Assembly (NCBI RefSeq): GCF_008087625.1
Contig: NZ_CP042997.1
Location: forward strand, 5,456,001 to 5,520,000
Origin: Aquisphaera giovannonii
GTDB taxonomy: Bacteria > Planctomycetota > Planctomycetia > Isosphaerales > Isosphaeraceae
Length of the DNA stretch: 64,000 nucleotides
Reading direction: 5' to 3'
The notes under the pieces were generated by a model that worked only from the letters and a program-made list of their open reading frames with translations, did not search any database and had not been told where the DNA came from. Below, piece after piece: positions 57,908-64,000 of this stretch (position 1 is the stretch's first letter; every line of letters begins with the position of its first letter). Both the position numbers and the translations under genes were made by a program.

Positions 57908-59188
57908 TCACGACCCCGCGCGGTGGAAGACGGTGGGCTCGACGGCCGGGCCGCCGAAGAGGCGGTTGTGGAGCATCTGCTCGAAGATCTCGAGGTCGCC
58001 CAGGAGGGTCGTCGCCGGCTGGGCGTCGCCGTTGACGCAGGGCATGTCGGGGTAGGACTGGAGGTGGGCCAGGCGGTCGGGCAGGGGGGGGTGGGCGGGG
58101 TCGTGGGCGTGGTCGGCCTGGGCGAGTACCTGGAGCCGCATGGCGGAGAGCGACTCGGGCGGCAGGCGGAACCAGAAGGCCCGGAAGAAGGCGTAGAGGT
58201 TGGGATACTCCGGGTGGTCCGGGTCGTAGCAGTCGAGCACCTCGCGGAAGAGCGGCTGCACGAGGGCGACCTTCACGAGGGCGGAGGCCGCGGTGCCGCC
58301 GCCGGCGATGAGCGCCGCGGAGCGGTCGGCGCGGTCCTCCTGGCCGCGGGCCACCGGCTCGATCAGCCAGGAGGCCTCGCGGAGGCAGAACCGGGCCCAG
58401 GCGGCGAGCGGGCCGCGGGCGTCGCCGCGCTGCTCCAGGGCCAGCCGCAGCCCCTCGACGAACCGCGCGGAGCGGGCCGCGCGGGTGGCGTCGCCGCGGG
58501 CGAGGTGGGCCAACTCGTGGCCGAGCACGGCGCGGAGCTCGGCCTGGGTGAGGACCCGCAGGAGGGGCAGGCCCACGATCAAGGCGCGCGACCGCTTCCA
58601 GGCGACGACGCCGCAGCAGGGCAGGTACGTGAGCCGGACCTGGCCCGGCGGCCGGACCCCCAGGCGGCGGGAGACGGCGTCGATCGACGCGAAGAGGAGC
58701 GGGGCGTCGACCCGCCCCAGCACCGGGCCGAGGTCCGAGTCCGGGTCGCTGGTGGCCACCGAGAACCACGAGCCCCCCAGCGTCCGGACGACGTCGGCCC
58801 AGCCGGAGACCTCGTTGCGGAGCCAGCCGCCCAGGACCGGGACGAAGCCGCCGAGGGCGAGCATCGCCAGGGCCCCCGTCGCGGTGACCGTCCAGTAGGC
58901 GTGCTCGAGGATCCGCAGGACCATCGCCCGCCACCGCAGGGCGACGGGGCCGACCGTGGCCTGCCCGGCCGTGTCGTTGCCGTCGCCGTCGGAATCGGCC
59001 TGCGGGGCCGTCGGGGCGGGGCGGCCGTCGCGGGGCTCGTGCGCCGCGCGGGTGGCCCGGAACCGGGCGCGGCATCCGGGGCAGGCGAGGAGGAGGACGC
59101 CGTCGCCGTCCTCGCGCACCACGCCCAGGTCCGCGGCACAGTCGGGGCACCGGAGGGCAGGCGTGGTCTGGACACCGGCTCGACCCAT
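57908..59188 (-). CDS. Zinc-ribbon M48-family metallopeptidase
   Basis: 426 residues from ATG 59188. N-terminal zinc ribbon (CPDCAADLGVV and ACPGCRARF), an Asp-rich linker, a membrane helix (TGALAMLALGGFVPVLGGW), and a peptidase domain with the HExxH motif in VLGHELAHLARGDATR. A second, C-terminal helix region follows (AFFRAFWFRLPPESLSAM), with an EDRADRSAALIAG motif that supplies the third zinc ligand. M48 enzymes degrade or process membrane proteins. No BlaI-type regulator pair is adjacent on the same strand, but the BlaI-like gene at 60271 is nearby. Confidence 0.85.
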   Translation of the reverse strand: MGRAGVQTTPALRCPDCAADLGVVREDGDGVLLLACPGCRARFRATRAAHEPRDGRPAPTAPQADSDGDGNDTAGQATVGPVALRWRAMVLRILEHAYWTVTATGALAMLALGGFVPVLGGWLRNEVSGWADVVRTLGGSWFSVATSDPDSDLGPVLGRVDAPLLFASIDAVSRRLGVRPPGQVRLTYLPCCGVVAWKRSRALIVGLPLLRVLTQAELRAVLGHELAHLARGDATRAARSARFVEGLRLALEQRGDARGPLAAWARFCLREASWLIEPVARGQEDRADRSAALIAGGGTAASALVKVALVQPLFREVLDCYDPDHPEYPNLYAFFRAFWFRLPPESLSAMRLQVLAQADHAHDPAHPPLPDRLAHLQSYPDMPCVNGDAQPATTLLGDLEIFEQMLHNRLFGGPAVEPTVFHRAGS

Positions 59189-59404
59189 CGACGGCCTCCG
59201 CGCCCTGGTTGGGACGACCACGACGGACCTCGGGCCGACGACAGCGACGGGCCGGGGCGGCCGCCCGGCGAGGAGTCGTCGGGCGGCCGCGAAGGTCCCC
59301 GAAACCCTTCGTCGGCGAGGCCCGCCCCCGTCATCATCGAAGGGGACGCCCGTCGCCGTCAAGGGCTCCTGCGGGCGGCCGGCGGCCGCCGCGTCCGGGG
59401 GCGG

Positions 59405-59923
59405 TCAGGGCTTCTTGGTGGCGTCGTCGGCCGCCCCCTTGACCTTGTCGCCGGCCTCCTTGAGCTTCTCGCCGGCCTTCTCGATGGCGTTGCTCGCCTT
59501 CTCCTTGATGTTGCTGGCGGCCTCGCCGGCCTTCTCCTTGATGTTGCTGGCGGCCTCGCCGGCCTTCTCCTTCATGTCGTGGAGCTTCTCGCCGGCCTTC
59601 TCCACCGCCTTGCCCATGGCCGGGCCGGCCTCGCCGATCTTCTGGCCGGCCTTCTCGATGACCTCGCCGGTCTTCGTGCCGGCCTTGTCGATGGCGTTGC
59701 CGGTCGCGGCCGCGGCCCCTTCCAGCTTGCCGCCGGCGGCGGACTCCTTGATCTTCTCGCCCACGTTCTTGGCGCCGGACTCCAGCCCCTTGCCGGCGTT
59801 CTCGACCCCCTGGCCCGTGGACTTGACCCCGGACTCGACCTGCTCGCCGCTGCAGCCCCAGGAGGCCACCGCCAGCGGGAAGCTCAGCGCCAGGCCCAGG
59901 CCCCATCGGATTTGTCGGTTCAT
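59405..59923 (-). CDS. Lipoprotein with amphipathic helical repeats
   Basis: 172 residues from ATG 59923, preceded by GGAG at proper distance; longer starts at 59935 and 59947 are possible. Lipobox ASWGC near residue 24 after LGLALSFPLAVAS. The rest is a long amphipathic Lys/Glu/Ala/Gly helix without Trp or aromatic residues, containing two exact copies of an 11-residue unit (KEKAGEAASNI; DNA period 33 bases at about 59501-59566). It resembles LEA-type or YtxH/CsbD-type stress proteins. Likely a periplasmic or outer-membrane-attached desiccation or stress protein. Name by pattern only. Confidence 0.72.
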   Translation of the reverse strand: MNRQIRWGLGLALSFPLAVASWGCSGEQVESGVKSTGQGVENAGKGLESGAKNVGEKIKESAAGGKLEGAAAATGNAIDKAGTKTGEVIEKAGQKIGEAGPAMGKAVEKAGEKLHDMKEKAGEAASNIKEKAGEAASNIKEKASNAIEKAGEKLKEAGDKVKGAADDATKKP

Positions 59924-60098
59924 CGCGTTCTCCATGGACGTTTGCATCGGAATCTCGGCCGCCGGGCGACACCCTCGTCTCGCGCATCCGGTCGCCGTCT
60001 CCCTTCTCCCTTCGCTCCGGCCCCTGGATTATAGGATTCCCCGGCGCCTTTGCGACAGGCCGCACGGGGGGCCGGCCGCGAATCGCCGGGGTTGGCCA

Positions 60099-60127
60099 TT
60101 GACGTTCTGAGACAACTGTCTTAGGAT
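60099..60127 (+). promoter_or_regulatory. Sigma-70 promoter with an overlapping BlaI/MecI-like operator
   Basis: TTGACG (60099-60104), an exact 17-base spacer and TAGGAT (60122-60127). The spacer contains the dyad AGACAACTGTCT (60110-60121), in the style of BlaI/MecI boxes (ACA-N-TGT). A repressor bound there would block polymerase. The gene start is about 145 bases downstream. Confidence 0.65.
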
Positions 60128-60270
60128 ACGGTCTGAGGCGGGCCAGGCCCGCCCACGGCCAGACATCCCCGCCGATCGCCGGACCCGAAGCCGAGTCGAG
60201 TCGAGCCGCATCGATCGATCCGACGCCATACCGATCCGATCCCAACTAGCCCAAGCCGAGACCACCTCCG

Positions 60271-60675
60271 ATGGCCAAGCGTCCTCCCACGATCCCCGAC
60301 TCCGAGCTGGACGTCCTGAAAGTCCTCTGGGACAAGGGACAGGCCACCGTCCGCGAGGCGCTCGAGACGCTCCGCTCGGCCGGCCGCCAGTGGTCCTACG
60401 CCACGGTCGCGACGCTGCTCGATCGGCTCGAGACCAAGGGCCTGATCACGAGCGACCGCAGCGACCTCGCCTTCGTCTACCGGCCGACGATCTCCTCGCA
60501 GGAGGTCCGCCAGAAGCGGGTGACCAGCCTCGTGGACAAGCTCTACGAGGGCGAGCCGGGCCTCCTGGTCCTCCACCTGCTGAAGTCGCACCCGCTCGAG
60601 CCCGCCCAGGCCAGCGAGGTCCGCGCCGTGCTCGACCAGATGACCGGCTCGCCTTCGAAGAAGAAGTCGAAGTGA
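60271..60675 (+). CDS. BlaI/MecI/CopY-family transcriptional repressor
   Basis: 134 residues. The winged-helix domain reads IPDSELDVLKVLWDKGQATV, REALETLRSAGRQWSYATVA, TLLDRLETKGLITSDRSDLA and FVYRPTISSQEVRQKRV. The C-terminal dimerisation part and Lys-rich tail (SPSKKKSK) follow. Family members repress genes for beta-lactamases, stress or copper and are released by proteolysis, often by a partner peptidase of the BlaR1 (M56) type. No such gene is adjacent; the M48 gene ends at 59188. Probably autoregulated through the operator upstream. Confidence 0.9.
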   Translation: MAKRPPTIPDSELDVLKVLWDKGQATVREALETLRSAGRQWSYATVATLLDRLETKGLITSDRSDLAFVYRPTISSQEVRQKRVTSLVDKLYEGEPGLLVLHLLKSHPLEPAQASEVRAVLDQMTGSPSKKKSK

Positions 60676-60679
60676 CCGG

Positions 60680-60702
60680 CGCCCCGGCGACGAGCCGGGG
60701 CG
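60680..60702 (+). terminator. Hairpin after the BlaI-like gene, possible terminator
   Basis: Nine-base perfect stem (60680-60688 with 60694-60702) and a five-base loop, starting five bases after the stop. There is no T-run, so termination is uncertain. Confidence 0.35.
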
Positions 60703-60914
60703 TGGCGTCGTCGCATCCCGCCGCGGCCCGGCGGGCGGTAGCCTGTCGAGGATGACGGGCTGAGGGGATCATCGCCCCCACATTCCCGGCCTGCCATGGC
60801 CCCGTCCCGATGCCGGGAGGGGGGAGCGGCCGTTCCCCGATGTGTGCGGCCCCGGCCCGGGGCTGTAGGCCTGAGAAGGGGGGAGGCCCGCCGCCTCCGT
60901 GCGGGGGCCCTGGA

Positions 60915-61226
60915 TCAGGGCTCGGGCGAGCCGGGCTCGTCCGCGACGTCCGCCGGCGCCTCGAAGGCGACGGTCACCGCGCCCACGAGCTCGAGGGCCG
61001 GCTCGGTCGCGTCGACGTCCGTCCCCGGTGCCAGGTGCGGGAAGAGCGGCAGGATGTCGGCCCGGGCACGGGCCGGGGGCCATGGCTGGCCGCTGCTGAT
61101 GGCCTCGAGCTTCCTGCGGAGCCGGGCGCTCACGCCCGCATGTGCGGCCTGGCTCTGGAGCGCATGATAGAGCTTGCTGCCCGCGATGGGGCCATACTTG
61201 TCGATGTAGAGCTGTCGCTTCCTCAT
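60915..61226 (-). CDS. Small hypothetical protein
   Basis: 103 residues from ATG 61226, with GGGAGG about twelve bases upstream. The N-terminal half is basic (MRKRQLYIDKYGPIAGSKLY, HALQSQAAHAGVSARLRRKL), the C-terminal half acidic and Val/Ala-rich. No membrane segment. Possibly DNA- or RNA-binding at the N-terminus; not recognised. Convergent with the BlaI-like gene, and separated from the next minus-strand gene by 720 bases. Confidence 0.5.
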   Translation of the reverse strand: MRKRQLYIDKYGPIAGSKLYHALQSQAAHAGVSARLRRKLEAISSGQPWPPARARADILPLFPHLAPGTDVDATEPALELVGAVTVAFEAPADVADEPGSPEP

Positions 61227-61948
61227 AAGGATCTTCGCCTCCCGCGCCCCGCGAGGCATTCGATTCGGGAGCCTCGCGGGCACCCTCTTATTACGCTCCC
61301 GGTTCGTCGCAGGTTCATTCTGCGAGAACCATTTGCGGCGAAATCGGGGCGTCTCCTCCGTGCCCTTCGCGGCCCCCGGGCCGGCCCCTCCGGCCGACCG
61401 GGTCGCCGCCACGCAACGGGCCGAGGCCGAGCTCGGGGCCTTCGACGGATGAGCGGGCGGCACGCTGCAGTCTCGCAGGGTGCGTCTTGACGCACCGGAC
61501 CGCTGCGTCATGGAGGCAATGCAGCAACAAGGGGTGACGTGCCCCGCCGCGCGAGACCGCCGGGGTCCTTTGCGGTGCCATGCCGGTCCGGTGCGTCAAG
61601 ACGCACCCTACACGAGTCGGACCGGTACATCGCGGCTTAATCGGATGTCGATGCGTCGGACGAAGCGGGGAGGCATGGGCTGGGTGTGGGATCGGGCTGG
61701 GAGTCTCACGCCGGCCTCGGATTGCCCAGCCGACCGGCAAAGTCGAGGACGAGACACGATTGGCCAGATTGCTCTGATGACAGACGGTGCACTCGTCGCC
61801 GCCGCTGTGGGGAGCCCGACGCCTGGGTCGGGCTCGTCCCGAAGTGCAGGAGGCATTCCTGCGGAGGTGCCGACGCGGCCCGGGAGGCATGATCGTCCTC
61901 GTCGGCCGCGCCGGCATGTCCTGCCCGCACGGACATCACGACTCAGCC
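61227..61948. other. Intergenic region with one palindromic element
   Basis: 722 bases. No frame here has a ribosome site or recognisable motif. A 133-bp inverted-repeat element occupies 61477-61609; otherwise nothing seen. Confidence 0.5.
61477..61609. repeat. MITE-like element with perfect 25-bp inverted ends (family E)
   Basis: Arms 61477-61501 and 61585-61609 are exact complements over 25 bases, beginning AGGGTGCGTCTTGACGCACC, so each arm is itself a hairpin (GGTGCGTC-TT-GACGCACC type). The 83-base centre codes for nothing visible. Confidence 0.8.
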
Positions 61949-63070
61949 TCAATTGAGGCCGCGCATGAGGGCCTTGGCGGCGAGCAGGTGCATGGCGATG
62001 GTCGGCTGGACGTTGAGGGCGAACTGCTTCAGGGTCGGGTTCTGCGTCGTGGCGATGACCTGAGCCGTGAGCTTCAGGGCGTCGGTGTGCCCCATGATCA
62101 TCTGGCTCAGGTAGGTCCGATCGTAGCGGGCGGTGTTCCTGGGGCGGACCTTGCGAAGCGCGGCGACGACGGAGCTCGCCATCGGCGCGGCGGAGGACGG
62201 GATCGCGGCCGGGAGATACGTCGCCGTGCTGGCGGCATACCCGCCGAGGGCGAGGGCCCCCTGCTCGTGGTCGCCGATCAGCTTCGCGGAGTAGAGCGCG
62301 AGCGAGCTCCGGTTCGTGACGAGGACGGTGATCTGCCCGAGGAAGCGCTCCATGACGTTGATCGCGTAATACGTCGCGAGCGTATTGAGGTCGGACGCCG
62401 AGAGGGTGTCGCTGCTCGGGCTCGTCCCGACGGGCGCGATCGTCCCCGTCCCCTGCGCGGCGGCCAGGTCGGCCTGGGCCGTCGGCACGAGGCCGGTCGC
62501 GAAGGTGCGGATCGACGCGCCCTGCGCGCCGGCGGACAGTTGCTGGAGCTGGGTCACCAGGTTCGCCTCGGCCTGCACGATCAGGCTGGAGAACGCCTGG
62601 TCCACGTTCCCCCCCCGCGCGGCGGCGATCATCTGCTGGGCGAGGGCCTGGTTGTTCCCCGTGATGTTGCCGGGGAGCGTCACGGCGAGGCCGCCCGCGA
62701 ACCCGTCCAGGGCCATGTCCACGTTGCGGGCGTCGTTGAGGATCGAGAGGGCCAGCTGCTGGGTCGCCGGATTGGAGCCCGAGAGGGCCTCGAACTGGCT
62801 CAGGAAGAGGACCAGGTTGTTGTCGCTGGCGGCGACCTGAAGCGCCGTGACGTCGGCGACGGCGGGGGCGTTGGGGACGTTCACGAGCCCGCCGCCGGTG
62901 ACCGGGCCCGCGGTCATCACCCGGGCGGCCGGGGGCGCGACGTGCGCCGGCCTGGCCGTCGGGACGTGGGCGTGGGCGTGGAGGAAGGCCCCGACGTGCC
63001 CCGGGGAGCCCGAAAGCAAGGTCCTCGCCTCGAGGTGGTCACATTCCAGGGGGCAGCGACGCGTCTTCAT
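61949..63070 (-). CDS. DUF4142-like protein with a planctomycete LEARTLLS N-terminus
   Basis: 373 residues from ATG 63070, which starts MKTRRCPLECDHLEARTLLS. The LExRTLLS motif marks planctomycete exported or surface proteins. A His/Ala/Pro-rich linker follows. The body is helical with repeats of the DUF4142 pattern (ferritin-like bundle): FLSQFEALSGSNPATQQLAL and MALDGFAGGLAVTLPGNITG, and in the second half YYAINVMERFLGQITVLVTN, KLIGDHEQGALALGGYAAST and QTIAMHLLAAKALMRGL-like ends. It may have two four-helix units. Exported; function unknown. Confidence 0.8.
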   Translation of the reverse strand: MKTRRCPLECDHLEARTLLSGSPGHVGAFLHAHAHVPTARPAHVAPPAARVMTAGPVTGGGLVNVPNAPAVADVTALQVAASDNNLVLFLSQFEALSGSNPATQQLALSILNDARNVDMALDGFAGGLAVTLPGNITGNNQALAQQMIAAARGGNVDQAFSSLIVQAEANLVTQLQQLSAGAQGASIRTFATGLVPTAQADLAAAQGTGTIAPVGTSPSSDTLSASDLNTLATYYAINVMERFLGQITVLVTNRSSLALYSAKLIGDHEQGALALGGYAASTATYLPAAIPSSAAPMASSVVAALRKVRPRNTARYDRTYLSQMIMGHTDALKLTAQVIATTQNPTLKQFALNVQPTIAMHLLAAKALMRGLN

Positions 63071-64000
63071 CTCGGGGGCTCCTCTTCGTCGTGGCTCGGT
63101 GGCGGGATGAGATGGCTGCTGGGGCGGTGGACTGGCGGTCACCGGACCGGAATCCGCTTCCCGCGTCCTCGGGAGGGTGAAGGTCAGCGGCGGGGCACGG
63201 CCGGCCGACCGTCCTCCCAAAGAGACCGGCCGGGACGCCCGATGGTCCAGGGCCCGTCCGGCGGACGACCGGACAGGCGGGGTCTTCCCCGAGGCCCGGT
63301 CGGGGAATGGGCCGTCGCCTCAACGCCCGCGAGCCGGACGCGGTGCGGCAAGGTTCGTCCCTCGCGAGCACCGTCCCCGCCAATGCCAGGTAATGTAGAA
63401 CATGGCGCGGCCCCCGCAACAAACTCGACCGCGGGCCCCCGGGGGCGGACCTCGCATGCGGAAGGGGCCCGGGACGCGGCCGCCGGGCGGCGGTTCGACG
63501 TTGCGGGAGACCGGATCCGCCATCGCCCCGGCCATGGCGGATGCAAGGGCGGGCGTCCGGTCTGCGCCCGAGGATCGCGACGAGGCTCCTGCCGATCAGC
63601 ACCTTAAACTTTCGCGGCCGCGTCGCGAAAACGGTCAAACATGGCGCTAGTCCAATAGAGAAGGATTGCGGCGCGGCCGGGATGGGTCACGGGATGAAGG
63701 AGGGTCACCCAGGACGGAAGCTCGGACGCCCCGGCCCCCGCGGGCCGGCATCGGCAGTGGCAATTCGGGACCGGGGAATTTCGGCATCGGCGCTTCTTGC
63801 GCGCGAAACTCGCGGGGTCCGCGCGCGGATCGCTATTAGCAAGGGGCCGTCGCGCGGGCCGGGGCCCGACTTTTCGCGACATCTCCGGCAAGCCGCGGGT
63901 CTGTAGGAGAAGGGGGCCTGTCAGCCCGCGAAGGGAAGGCGAACGGAGGATTCGCGAAAAAACCGGATGGCGGAGCGGGATCGTCCCAACTGCTGGAGCC
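63071..64000. other. Terminal region without a recognisable gene
   Basis: 930 bases to the end of the window. The frames present are Arg/Pro-rich shadows without ribosome sites. It includes the upstream region of the DUF4142 gene. The last 300 bases are more AT-rich (TTTTCGCGACATCTCC, GGAAGGCGAACGGAGG) and may be the upstream region of a gene beyond the end. Confidence 0.4.

Noticed and set aside
63604-63891. A 95-codon minus-strand frame near the window end
   Set aside because: Composition is Arg/Pro/Ala-rich, no ribosome site, no motif; likely chance.

Overview
The window comes from a very GC-rich planctomycete chromosome, most likely from the Isosphaeraceae. The evidence is a DUF1501 protein, a PEP-CTERM protein, a surface-type protein with an N-terminal LEARTLLS motif, small membrane proteins that begin with an RFTVRTMM-like segment, a sigma factor fused to a large predicted extracytoplasmic tail, and a type-A rnpB. 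Genes lie on both strands. Most form short runs, and many intergenic regions hold palindromic repeats.

Layout. 1-11 kb: a truncated DUF1501 gene, a large PAS/GAF histidine kinase, a two-gene operon of membrane-anchored coiled-coil proteins, a frameshifted DUF4365 gene and two unknown genes. 11.4-12.0 kb: rnpB with a strong intrinsic terminator. 12.2-20.8 kb: a seven-gene operon for acyl-CoA metabolism (acyl-CoA carboxylase beta subunit, AtuA-like protein split into two genes, enoyl-CoA hydratase, acyl-CoA dehydrogenase, acyl-CoA ligase, SDR). Together these could activate, oxidise, carboxylate and hydrate a branched or isoprenoid acid. 20.9-22.5 kb: a DUF433 antitoxin, a toxin remnant and an IS110 element. 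22.6-28.6 kb: a GH71/99-like protein, a carboxypeptidase-regulatory-like protein, a glycosyltransferase-like gene and a methyltransferase. 29.4-41.6 kb: small unknown genes, tRNA-Cys, a DUF1264 protein, a 750-residue exported protein, rbsD, a LamG/propeller protein and a PEP-CTERM protein. 42.2-45.5 kb: the sigma-factor fusion. 46.0-47.2 kb: a second IS110 copy in the opposite orientation. 47.4-53.9 kb: two oxidoreductases, small membrane or exported proteins and an intact-looking IS1595 element. 54-63 kb: a lactonase, an esterase fusion, an M48 peptidase, a lipoprotein with amphipathic repeats, a BlaI/MecI-type repressor with a clear promoter/operator, and a DUF4142 protein.

The most interesting signal is the IS110 pair. 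Both copies sit at the same point of a repeated hairpin (CT core followed by CTCCCGC). Both carry about 210-220 nt of non-coding left end that can be folded by eye into a two-loop bridge RNA. The guide-like segments of one loop match the target, and those of the other match the element's own junction. The copies differ by small indels inside this RNA. Six further families of palindromic or MITE-like repeats are described. All functions are inferred by reading the sequence; no database search was run.
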